The notes under the pieces were generated by a model that did no database searches, was not told where the DNA came from, and saw only the letters and a list, made by a program, of their open reading frames with translations. Shown piece after piece: positions 50,689 through 57,718 of a stretch of 64,000 nt of DNA. The position numbers and the translations under genes are program-made. Positions within the stretch are counted from its first letter, which is position 1, and every line of letters starts with the position of its first letter. Where the stretch lies: the IMG/VR virus record IMGVR_UViG_3300020178_000761, positions 20,793-84,792 of that record, one strand, 5' to 3'. This stretch comes from a virus.

Positions 50689-51831
50689 ATGCAGGATACA
50701 AAAACCACAAGCCTATGCCACATATGTTATCGTCACTGTGAAGCAGAACGAGTGACCAAAACTGATGGAGTATATTTGATAAAGACTTGTCCAGAGCACG
50801 GAACTTCAAGTTATTTGGTAGAACAAGACATAGATTTCTATAATTCATTGATTTATGATAAATCAGGATATTCAATACCTCAAGGCATAATGATTGAAGT
50901 TACAGATAAATGTAATTTGAATTGCCCACACTGTTATCATAAACCAGACAACAAAACACAAGATAAACCTGTAGAACAAATACTTTACCAAATAGAACAT
51001 AGATTTAATGCTGACGCAGGTGCTGTGATATTAGCAGGTGCTGAACCAACTGTGAGAAAAGATTTACCTGAATTAATTGTACAAATTAAAAAATTACTTA
51101 AAAAATTAGGAAGACCTGAAGATGTGTGTATTCTTACAAATGGTGTAAAACTCTCCGATAGAGCATGGGTTAAAAAAATTGCTGAAGCAGGCACAAACAT
51201 GGTTATGATAGGTATGAATCATCACTCTTATCAAGGTAAGAAAGTACATGAGAAACAATTAAAAGGAATTGACAATTGTATTGCAGAAGGAATATTTGTC
51301 TACTATGTTGGATATACGTTGGAACACATTGACCATATGGAAGAAGTACTGGAAGAAATACAAGCATTAGGTAATCGTGCTTGGCAATATAGAATTAGAG
51401 CAGGTTCAGATATTGGCAGAGCACCAGATGAACCTCAATTCTTTTTGAGCAGACACGTTGCTAAGATAAAAGAAATTTGTGATCGCAAAGGTTGGACTTG
51501 GGAAAAGAAACCTGCTGATGATAATTTATATCACTTCATGGTAAACATAAATGGTATCACTCATAGAATTATACAATGGAGTGATCCTAAAACAATTGAT
51601 ATGGAACAATTACAATGTGGTCCTTGGTGTGATTTTGTACCCGGCAAACCTGTTACAAATTTCTTACATCAAATCATGTTGCGTGATGCTGTGGTCAATG
51701 AAGGCCAGACTTTGCATGACACTGTGCCAAACAAATACTTGTTTCAACCTGAAAATGTTGACTACGAAGTTACAGAGTGGACATTTAAGAGTTGGGACGA
51801 TTCCAAACAAAAGCAGAAAAAAACTATTTAG
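50689..51831 (+). CDS. MJ0619/Tes-like (class D) radical SAM enzyme
   Basis: Starting at the ATG at 50689 (380 residues), the protein opens with a cysteine-rich head (SLCHICYRHCEAE, then IKTCPEHG). This is the layout of the archaeal MJ0619/tetraether-synthase group and related radical SAM proteins. The catalytic motif is C75-x3-C79-x2-C82 (TDKCNLNCPHCYHK). The SAM-binding strand reads LAGAEPTVRKDLPELI, with GAEP in place of GGEP. Known relatives methylate or couple unactivated carbons of pterin side chains or lipids, but specificity cannot be transferred. There is no clear ribosome-binding site; coupling with the gene four bases upstream is likely. It converges on the SDR-like gene with eight bases of overlap. 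Confidence 0.75.
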   Translation: MQDTKTTSLCHICYRHCEAERVTKTDGVYLIKTCPEHGTSSYLVEQDIDFYNSLIYDKSGYSIPQGIMIEVTDKCNLNCPHCYHKPDNKTQDKPVEQILYQIEHRFNADAGAVILAGAEPTVRKDLPELIVQIKKLLKKLGRPEDVCILTNGVKLSDRAWVKKIAEAGTNMVMIGMNHHSYQGKKVHEKQLKGIDNCIAEGIFVYYVGYTLEHIDHMEEVLEEIQALGNRAWQYRIRAGSDIGRAPDEPQFFLSRHVAKIKEICDRKGWTWEKKPADDNLYHFMVNINGITHRIIQWSDPKTIDMEQLQCGPWCDFVPGKPVTNFLHQIMLRDAVVNEGQTLHDTVPNKYLFQPENVDYEVTEWTFKSWDDSKQKQKKTI

Positions 51832-52414
51832 GTTTGTAATCTAATTGTGTAGCATCAACAGTTACACTCTGAAAATACATAGTTTCACACAGTAACATTT
51901 TAATGATCCATTTGGAAAGTTCTTTAGGATCTATTTTATTTCCTTGTAGGTACTCACTAATCTGTGTGTCAGTGCATCCTAATATAACATTTAATATGTG
52001 TGGTCCATACACATTGATACGGTTTTCTATAATTCTATTTTGTTCTTTTTTAGCATTGCCATAATTTTCCATAAAATCATTTGTATCTGAATTATTGTAA
52101 CAAGACTTAGAACTTAAATTTAATATTTTTTTATCTTTATCGCCTTCCCAAACATTGATCATTAATTTTAACATTTCTGTTTGTCCATTAAATTGATCTA
52201 TCTCTGTCATAGGAAGATCACCGTCGGGCCAAGCACAATTGATGAATATGTCTGCGTGTTTGGATTGTTCTAAAATACTCTGTCTTGATTCGGCAATGCT
52301 GATATCAAATCCATTACTTCGGGAGAAACCTTGTACATCATGACCCGATTGAATAAGATCGTTATATAAACACTTGCCTATGCCTTTGGAGTGTCCAGTT
52401 ATTCGGACTATCAT
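51824..52414 (-). CDS. Short-chain dehydrogenase-like NAD(P)-binding protein 2
   Basis: The 196-residue protein starts with a Rossmann motif (IVRITGHSKGIGKCLYND, TGxxxGIG at about 6-13). It continues with VQGFSRSNGFDIS (compare LGVSRSTGYDLTN in the 46804 gene), IFINCAW at the NNAG position, KILNLSSKS with the catalytic-type serine, and a YGNAKKEQNR stretch containing YxxxK. It is therefore a better SDR candidate than its paralogue. It lies five bases downstream of the fourth fibre gene and would be expressed with it. The substrate is unknown; a nucleotide-sugar is plausible in this context. Confidence 0.72.
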   Translation of the reverse strand: MIVRITGHSKGIGKCLYNDLIQSGHDVQGFSRSNGFDISIAESRQSILEQSKHADIFINCAWPDGDLPMTEIDQFNGQTEMLKLMINVWEGDKDKKILNLSSKSCYNNSDTNDFMENYGNAKKEQNRIIENRINVYGPHILNVILGCTDTQISEYLQGNKIDPKELSKWIIKMLLCETMYFQSVTVDATQLDYKPK

Positions 52415-52418
52415 TGGA

Positions 52419-53546
52419 TTATATTAGGTTAGCCCAACCGCCGTTTTCGTAACCTTGAAATTTATTATCGTCTGAGTTGTAAATGATCATTCCATTTGCA
52501 GGAGTTAAAGCATTTCTTTCAGCAGTTGTGAGTGAGCCAAACTGTACAAAGCCTGATGTTTTAATATTACCAACAACATCTAATTTTTCTGCTGGAGTTA
52601 AAATATTAACACCTAAATTACCATCTTTGTTTATTACAACAAAATTATTTGTTACACCATTGTCTGGAGTTGTTCCCATCACAATGTTTCCTGGAACAGC
52701 ACCTGCTCCTACACTTGCTTGTGAATCAACACCTGCCACAATAAAACTTGATTGAACATATTGTGAACCGTCATGTCCGTAATTAATATAACCAAATAGC
52801 GAATCGTCTGCGGCATTGGCTGTTGGAGTTACAATTGAACCTTTAGATGTGTATGTTTCAATTGAGTTGAATGTGTTAGCATTACCATCATCTGAATAAA
52901 TTCTTAGTGCATTTCTGGCTGTGTGATCTGTGTTGTAAATTTCTAAACCAACACCTTGTGCAGAACTGTTTGTTCCTATTTGAATTCCGTTGCCTGATTG
53001 CAGTGTAATTACATTGCCATCAAAGTCTAACACACTGTTTGTGATTCTGTCTGAAGCGCCGTCTATTCTTAATGAGTTATCGTCAGCATTCACTGTGCCT
53101 TTGTGTACACCAACTGTGGTTGCTGTAACTGTTTTTGCTGTGTGATCAACGATAGTTGTATCATCAGAAGCAAGTAAGTCACCTTTAGATGTTGCTGTAA
53201 CTCTACCGTTACTAACATTAACTAATACTGATGAATCATTACCTACCACATTACCATTGATTGATACTGCTGTGATTTCTTCGTCTACTTGTAAACCTTG
53301 AAAATAACCTGTTCTCCATTTTGCTGATGTAGAACCAATGTCTCTTGAATTAGATGCGTCTGGAGTTATATTGCTTGGAACGGCTAGATATTGTGCTGAT
53401 AATGTTGTGTCTACTTGATTTCCACCAGCAGTTACACCATCTCCAACATATAGTTTTTTTGTGTCTGTAGTATAGATTAATTCACCCGCTAAAGGTGTAA
53501 TTCCTTGTCTTTCTGCGTCTGTTCCACGTCTAATTTGTAGTGCCAT
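52419..53546 (-). CDS. Tail fibre-like protein with Mtd-type N-terminal domain
   Basis: The 375-residue protein begins MALQIRRGTDAERQGITP, followed by GELIYTTDTKKLYVGDG. This is the N-terminal module of the phage major tropism determinant and related fibre proteins, which anchors receptor-binding proteins. The shaft is beta-rich with repeated V/T strands. Near the end, TPAEKLDVVGNIKTSG is the same fibre motif as in the 22352 and 24379 genes, and MIIYNSDDNKFQGYENGGW is a common closing module. It faces the opposite way from the other fibres at the far side of the enzyme island. A late-promoter-like element lies 33 bases upstream. No variable-repeat or reverse transcriptase signs were seen nearby. 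Confidence 0.82.
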   Translation of the reverse strand: MALQIRRGTDAERQGITPLAGELIYTTDTKKLYVGDGVTAGGNQVDTTLSAQYLAVPSNITPDASNSRDIGSTSAKWRTGYFQGLQVDEEITAVSINGNVVGNDSSVLVNVSNGRVTATSKGDLLASDDTTIVDHTAKTVTATTVGVHKGTVNADDNSLRIDGASDRITNSVLDFDGNVITLQSGNGIQIGTNSSAQGVGLEIYNTDHTARNALRIYSDDGNANTFNSIETYTSKGSIVTPTANAADDSLFGYINYGHDGSQYVQSSFIVAGVDSQASVGAGAVPGNIVMGTTPDNGVTNNFVVINKDGNLGVNILTPAEKLDVVGNIKTSGFVQFGSLTTAERNALTPANGMIIYNSDDNKFQGYENGGWANLI

Positions 53547-53578
53547 TTTGTGCTATGCTCCTAACATCTAATATAGTG

Positions 53579-53585
53579 TATTTAT
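53579..53585 (-). promoter_or_regulatory. Late-promoter-like ATAAATA element before fourth fibre gene
   Basis: On the minus strand gaATAAATA lies in the 63-base gap after the 53610 gene and ends 33 bases before the fibre ATG at 53546. An AGGAG site lies between them. Confidence 0.5.
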
Positions 53586-53609
53586 TCCGCTTGATGAATT
53601 GCTGAGTTA

Positions 53610-53939
53610 CTATTTTCGCTTTTTAAGGAAGGATTTAGTACGTTTCTGTATATCTGCTTTGACCTTGTTGGTATCTATCCTAAAATCCACGTTTTTGATG
53701 TCATTTCCGTAGTGTTCAAACAATTCTTTGATGTTGGTCTCCAGTTGTTTATTGGTTAATTTTTGACGGTTAGGTTTTACTTTGATTTCCCATTGTTTGC
53801 CATCCTTAAATTGCACTTTAAGTGCCAGCAAATATTGTACAGGGATAGAGTCAATGCGTAAGTCATTGAACACTTCAGGCCAATGAGCTACAACTTCCTT
53901 AGGCAGTTTCTTTTTAGTAAACTTGACCACAACAGACAC
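53610..53939 (-). CDS. Small basic phage protein of unknown function, GTG start
   Basis: The 109-residue protein is lysine-rich (about one fifth Lys/Arg) and contains QYLLALKVQFKDGKQWEIKV, a beta segment, and a helical C-terminus ending in a run of Lys/Arg (RTKSFLKKRK). No internal ATG is present, so GTG at 53939 is the probable start. It lies eight bases after the stop of the next upstream gene in a three-gene minus-strand operon (54831-53610). The basic tail suggests nucleic-acid or virion-core binding, without firm evidence. Confidence 0.6.
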   Translation of the reverse strand: MSVVVKFTKKKLPKEVVAHWPEVFNDLRIDSIPVQYLLALKVQFKDGKQWEIKVKPNRQKLTNKQLETNIKELFEHYGNDIKNVDFRIDTNKVKADIQKRTKSFLKKRK

Positions 53940-53947
53940 TTGATGCT

Positions 53948-54520
53948 TTACTTAGATTTCTTTGTTTTAGTTGGCGACAATTCTTCCGCTTCTGTGCGTA
54001 ATCTAGCCGCTTCTTTGTACAAACGATCAGCATCACTTCTCATACGAGCCGCCAAGTCCTCATCTGATAGAGGTTTCTCTGCAGATGGTATGTTAGCCAC
54101 TTGTGATGTTGCCACAGGTGTTGCTTGAGCTGTTGGCTGAACTGCTAATTGATCCACAGTTACACCTTTTTGTTTTGCAATCATTTCATTAAGTTCATCC
54201 AATGAAATCACTGTGTCAGTGTTTGGAATCATTTCAACTTCAGAAGTTGCAACTTTTCTAAAAGATCCACTCTGGTGAAATTTAACCAACATATTCTGAC
54301 CGTCTGGTGTATTGCTTCTTTGAAGTGCTTCGTGCAGTTCAAAAGACGTTTGTCCACGATTGCTTTCGATCACACTGATTAAAGCGTCATGATCTGGAGC
54401 ATCTAACTTTGTTGTTTCGATTACTAGTGCAGATGATGAATCTCCAGGAAGTGTTCTGTAAGCCACAGCCACTTTCGCTCTAGATTTTTTCATTCTGCCT
54501 ACGTGTTTGATATCAGGCAT
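53948..54520 (-). CDS. Phage protein of unknown function with coiled-coil C-terminus
   Basis: The 190-residue protein has a basic N-terminus (MPDIKHVGRMKKSRAKVAVA) with a compact alpha/beta domain (about 15-90), a Gln/Ala/Thr-rich linker (VQPTAQATPVATSQVAN), and a charged heptad helix (DEDLAARMRSDADRLYKEAA). Such a globular head plus linker plus coiled coil is typical of small accessory or scaffolding proteins of T4-like phages. It starts at the base where the upstream gene ends (TAATG). A virion or assembly role is possible but not shown. Confidence 0.6.
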   Translation of the reverse strand: MPDIKHVGRMKKSRAKVAVAYRTLPGDSSSALVIETTKLDAPDHDALISVIESNRGQTSFELHEALQRSNTPDGQNMLVKFHQSGSFRKVATSEVEMIPNTDTVISLDELNEMIAKQKGVTVDQLAVQPTAQATPVATSQVANIPSAEKPLSDEDLAARMRSDADRLYKEAARLRTEAEELSPTKTKKSK

Positions 54521-54831
54521 TATTTTGTCTCCGCTGGTTTATCACCTGCTGGTGCTGATGATTTGTTTGCTTCTTTTTGAGATTGTTCTACAATCTTTAA
54601 GAAAGTTTCTAGTTTGTTATAAGTTGCACCTACCATTGCCATTTCATTGGCTTTGAATGCGCCTCTTTGACTAGCAACGTCGATGATTGTTTTTAAAACG
54701 TTTAAGTCTTGAACAGTTAACTCTGCTCCAGCACCTGCTTGAGTTTTAGGTGCCTGACTTGCTCCGTCTTGTCCAACAACTTGATCCTGTGTAGGAGTCG
54801 TTGCTGTTTTGGTTTGATTTGTATCTGTCAT
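54520..54831 (-). CDS. Small phage protein with disordered ends, function unknown
   Basis: The ATG at 54831 lies nine bases after AGGAG, a better spacing than the ATG at 54837; the product has 103 residues. The first 35 residues are Thr/Gln/Ala-rich and probably disordered. Residues 36-85 form a helical core (NVLKTIIDVASQRGAFKANE, MAMVGATYNKLETFLKIVEQ), and the tail is again Ala/Pro/Lys-rich. It resembles small conserved proteins of T4-like marine phages that I recall as unnamed. It starts a three-gene operon. Upstream lies a 14-base palindrome. Confidence 0.6.
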   Translation of the reverse strand: MTDTNQTKTATTPTQDQVVGQDGASQAPKTQAGAGAELTVQDLNVLKTIIDVASQRGAFKANEMAMVGATYNKLETFLKIVEQSQKEANKSSAPAGDKPAETK

Positions 54832-54851
54832 TTTCATGAGCTCCTTTTATA

Positions 54852-54865
54852 TTTGTATATACAAA
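54852..54865. repeat. 14-base perfect palindrome upstream of the 54831 gene
   Basis: TTTGTATATACAAA reads the same on both strands and lies about 20 bases before the ATG at 54831, just before the AGGAG site. It could be an operator for a dimeric regulator or be part of an AT-rich promoter. It is short and AT-rich, so chance is not excluded. Confidence 0.4.
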
Positions 54866-54870
54866 AGTAT

Positions 54871-55158
54871 TTAATGACGTTTGATAAATGGGCAACTAAG
54901 ATTGAATAAAGAAAGTTCTTTTGAGTTTTCGAATCCTACCAAAATATAATTTTGTATTTTTCCATCTCTATCCACATCAAGATGTTTACCAATATAGAAT
55001 CTTCCTTTTAGGTTTTCCAAAATCCATTTCTCCAACAATTCTTCATTGTCGTTCCAGTCGTAATTTAATTTTAGAAATTCTAAACCTTTTGGTTTTTTGG
55101 AAAATTTTCTACAATCGAAGTAGTTTAATGGATTTACTTGATTAGTTTTGGCAAACAT
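54871..55158 (-). CDS. Small phage protein of unknown function downstream of VWA gene
   Basis: The 95-residue protein starts at the stop of the VWA-domain gene (TAATG overlap), so it is translated with it. It has an alpha/beta pattern (LEFLKLNYDWNDNEELLEKW, RFYIGKHLDVDRDGKIQNYI, LVGFENSKELSLFNLS). The DVDRDGK stretch resembles a calcium-loop fragment, but the surrounding residues do not form an EF-hand. No family is recognised. It could be a partner of the VWA protein. Confidence 0.58.
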   Translation of the reverse strand: MFAKTNQVNPLNYFDCRKFSKKPKGLEFLKLNYDWNDNEELLEKWILENLKGRFYIGKHLDVDRDGKIQNYILVGFENSKELSLFNLSCPFIKRH

Positions 55159-56408
55159 TATTCGTAATGTACCGTAGTACCAAAAGGTGCTTCCATGTTC
55201 TTATCATGATGACCATTTATCACAAACAGTGTGTCACAATAGTTTTCGTCGCCCCAAGTGTCCCAAGGATAACCATCTGTGAACATAATAAACTTCTTAG
55301 GTACTATGTCATTTTCTTTCATATAATTCCAGTTAGCCATAAAATCTGTACCACCGCCACCTTCTATTTTGTACGAATCCATAGATTCTCCTGATGCACC
55401 AAAGTCTTGTTCATTGTGTACTTCTGTATCAAAACACCATATTTTAATGTTATAATCTTTGTATTGTTCCATAATACCTTGCACTTCACCTAGGAAATCT
55501 TGCACTTGTTCATTGTGTATTGAACCTGAAGTATCAATAGCAATACAGACATCAATAGTTTCATCATAGTTTGTGCCTGGTAATATCACACCTGAGTGCC
55601 AACCTTTTCTGCTGGGTCTTGCAAATGTGTAATCATTTTTAATAACACTCTGAATCTGTTGTTGTAATAATTCTCTCCAGTTCATTTTAGGTTCTGTAAA
55701 CTGTTGAATAATTCTTTCAATCTCTTTAGGCAGATTACCTGCACCAGCCGCCTGTGCCGCCGCCATCATAGACTCTTTTATTTCATTTTTAATTTGTTCT
55801 AATTCTTCTTTAGAGTAAGCAGGACCTTTACCTTTTTGTTTGCTGTTAGGGTCTTGTTTTGTTCCACCTGTGCTTTCACCTTTTTCCCAATCAATATGTT
55901 CATCAAGCAATTTACCTAACTGTTCCATTGCCTTCTTACCTTTTTTATAGATGTCATCATACACTGCCTCACTTGCCCAACCATCATATTTCCAATCTTG
56001 GAATATCTGCACATCCTTAGGTTTCTCACCAATGTTGTCTCTTACCAATGTGTTGTTAACAATGTAATCACAAGCGATGTTATGTAATTGAGGATCTCTA
56101 TCTTCACGTCTTGTCATGTGATCAAACACACAATGAAGTATTTCGTGTGCAATAACAAATTCAATTTCTTTGCTAGACATTTTACTAAAAAATTCTGTAT
56201 TAAAAAATAAATTTCTGCCATCAGTTGCGGCAGTTGGACACCAGTCATCACATTCTTTAATTTGAAGTCTTGTTGCCATGTTACCGAAAAAAGGATGTCT
56301 CAACAACAGTCCAACTCTTGCAACCACAATTTTATCGATAACTTCTGCTCTTAATTGCTTTAATTCTTCTGGACTTAATTCTTTCTTTTCTAAAATCTCT
56401 GTGCTCAT
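55158..56408 (-). CDS. VWA-like metallopeptidase-domain protein, partner of MoxR ATPase
   Basis: The 416-residue protein combines a zinc-metallopeptidase-like motif H88-E-I-L-H92 (VIAHEILHCVFDHM) with a C-terminal von Willebrand A-like domain carrying the MIDAS sequence DTSGS at 292-296 (VCIAIDTSGSIHNEQ) and a later GGGGTDF. A Lys/Gln-rich linker (about 175-200) separates them. This DUF2201-type layout is usual beside MoxR ATPases, which remodel metal-loaded or multi-subunit targets. The MoxR gene lies directly upstream. A sigma70-like promoter would start transcription at or next to the ATG, giving an almost leaderless mRNA. The function in phage is unknown; a chaperone role is inferred. Confidence 0.83.
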   Translation of the reverse strand: MSTEILEKKELSPEELKQLRAEVIDKIVVARVGLLLRHPFFGNMATRLQIKECDDWCPTAATDGRNLFFNTEFFSKMSSKEIEFVIAHEILHCVFDHMTRREDRDPQLHNIACDYIVNNTLVRDNIGEKPKDVQIFQDWKYDGWASEAVYDDIYKKGKKAMEQLGKLLDEHIDWEKGESTGGTKQDPNSKQKGKGPAYSKEELEQIKNEIKESMMAAAQAAGAGNLPKEIERIIQQFTEPKMNWRELLQQQIQSVIKNDYTFARPSRKGWHSGVILPGTNYDETIDVCIAIDTSGSIHNEQVQDFLGEVQGIMEQYKDYNIKIWCFDTEVHNEQDFGASGESMDSYKIEGGGGTDFMANWNYMKENDIVPKKFIMFTDGYPWDTWGDENYCDTLFVINGHHDKNMEAPFGTTVHYE

Positions 56409-56414
56409 ATTATT

Positions 56415-56443
56415 ATAATACTTTCTTTTGGTAAATTAGTCAA
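56415..56443 (-). promoter_or_regulatory. Sigma70-type promoter for VWA gene
   Basis: On the minus strand TTGACT (56443-56438) and TATTAT (56420-56415) are 17 bases apart. The predicted start falls at or beside the ATG at 56408, so the transcript would be leaderless. An overlapping TATAAT three bases downstream is an alternative -10. Confidence 0.65.
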
Positions 56444-56454
56444 CCGTTTTTTGG

Positions 56455-56483
56455 TATAGGGCACCGGTAAAGAGTGCCCTATA
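56455..56483. terminator. Stem-loop between MoxR and VWA genes
   Basis: TATAGGGCAC and GTGCCCTATA form a perfect ten-base stem with a nine-base loop in the 85-base gap. On the minus strand it follows the MoxR stop by ten bases and is followed by CCAAAAAACGG, not a T run. Intrinsic termination is therefore uncertain; mRNA protection or partial attenuation are alternatives. The VWA promoter begins about 12 bases beyond it. Confidence 0.6.
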
Positions 56484-56493
56484 TTCAACACTT

Positions 56494-57606
56494 TTATTTG
56501 ATGCTTTGAGCGGCAGTAATATATTTGCCGTATTTTTCATGGAATTCATCAAAACATTTGACTGCATCAGGATCAATCGGTAATTGATACTGAGTTAATG
56601 CCATCTTGATACCCATAACAACAAGTTCTGTATCGAAGTTGTCCATCATAAATCTAAGAAACTTATTAACTTTGTCATTAAATTTCTTATCTTTTTTGTC
56701 ATTTGCTTCTTTGAGTTCATAACATAACGAAACCGTAAGGGAGTACATTGCTGATATTTCTTTCGATTTCAGTTCTGTTATTTTGCCTTCAAGTATTTCT
56801 GAAGGATTAGGTAACTGTGAAGCCACCTTTCTATGAGCCATGAACTTGACTGCAAGTCCTTCGCCCACTGCACCACTGACCAAGTCGGTCACAGTGTTTT
56901 CATCTAAATCATCCGATAACAACTCACTTACGAATGACCAAGATCTTGGAGTAGCAAAAGAACGACTTGGTGATCTAGGATCAAAGTCATACAAGTCCTT
57001 CTTGCTAAAAGTTAGATATCCAACAACGTCTTTACTGATGTTGTTAGCCACTGCCCATTCAAACCAATCATCAAATTCTGGTTTCATTTCTAAATGGACG
57101 AATCTGTTTGCCAACGGAGCAGGCATTCTGTACACAACTCCTTTGTCAGCCTCTCTGTTACCAGCCGCAACAATTAATACATTTTCTGGTAATTCATATT
57201 GACCAACTTTTCTGTTTAGGATCAATTGATATGCCGCCGCCTGTACTGAAGGTGCCGCAGAATTCATTTCATCCAAAAACAACACAATGTTCTTGTGTTT
57301 CTTTGCCATCTGTTCTGTAGGCAATTCTGATGGAGATGCCCAAACCATATTGTTTTCTTTTGAATTGTAGTATGGAATACCTTTAATATCTGTAGGCTCC
57401 CATAAACTTAATCTGATATCGATCACTTTGGCATCGATAGTTTTGGCAATTTGATGTATAACATCTGATTTACCAATACCAGGGCCGCCCCATAAAAATA
57501 TTGGTCTCTTAATTTTTAATGCGTGTAATATGCTCGCCTTTGCTTTGTTAGGCGACAATTGTCTGGTTGTAATGCCAGTATCTTGTGTGCTTTTTTGTTT
57601 TACCAT
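56494..57606 (-). CDS. MoxR-type AAA+ ATPase
   Basis: The 370-residue AAA+ protein has Walker A at about 39-47 (LWGGPGIGKSDVI), Walker B at 107-113 (NIVLFLDEMNSA), and a sensor-1-type strand with Asn (VLIVAAGNREAD). The C-terminal lid region runs from about 190. MoxR ATPases work with a VWA-domain partner, here encoded next, to load metals or activate protein complexes. This pair is seen in many T4-like marine phages. AAGGAGT six bases before the ATG is a strong ribosome site, and a sigma70-like promoter lies about 35-65 bases upstream. A stem-loop follows the stop. Confidence 0.85.
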   Translation of the reverse strand: MVKQKSTQDTGITTRQLSPNKAKASILHALKIKRPIFLWGGPGIGKSDVIHQIAKTIDAKVIDIRLSLWEPTDIKGIPYYNSKENNMVWASPSELPTEQMAKKHKNIVLFLDEMNSAAPSVQAAAYQLILNRKVGQYELPENVLIVAAGNREADKGVVYRMPAPLANRFVHLEMKPEFDDWFEWAVANNISKDVVGYLTFSKKDLYDFDPRSPSRSFATPRSWSFVSELLSDDLDENTVTDLVSGAVGEGLAVKFMAHRKVASQLPNPSEILEGKITELKSKEISAMYSLTVSLCYELKEANDKKDKKFNDKVNKFLRFMMDNFDTELVVMGIKMALTQYQLPIDPDAVKCFDEFHEKYGKYITAAQSIK

Positions 57607-57640
57607 TTTGTACTCCTTAATAAATTGTTGTTATGTTTTA

Positions 57641-57669
57641 ATAATACATTCTGGCAATCAAAAAGTCAA
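57641..57669 (-). promoter_or_regulatory. Sigma70-type promoter for MoxR gene
   Basis: On the minus strand TTGACT (57669-57664) and TATTAT (57646-57641) are 17 bases apart, the same boxes and spacing as the VWA promoter. A second TTGACT lies just upstream (about 57685-57680). The leader before the ATG at 57606 would be about 30 bases and contains AAGGAGT. Confidence 0.72.
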
Positions 57670-57718
57670 TACCTAAAGAAGTCAAGGTTTATGCGGATTT
57701 TTAGGGTCTGTGGATAAC

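Noticed and set aside
29012-52414. A ribosomally made peptide (RiPP) cluster with a small precursor
   Set aside because: SPASM-like radical SAM enzymes suggested it, but no short precursor-like gene with a leader and Cys/Ser/Thr-rich core was seen, and there are no LanM-, YcaO- or transporter-type genes.
57709-57717. Perfect DnaA-box-like 9-mer TTATCCACA (minus) after the 57719 gene, with another at 62641-62649 inside a coding region
   Set aside because: Two copies in 64 kb are about what chance predicts and there is no cluster or AT-rich unwinding repeat, so a replication origin is not supported.
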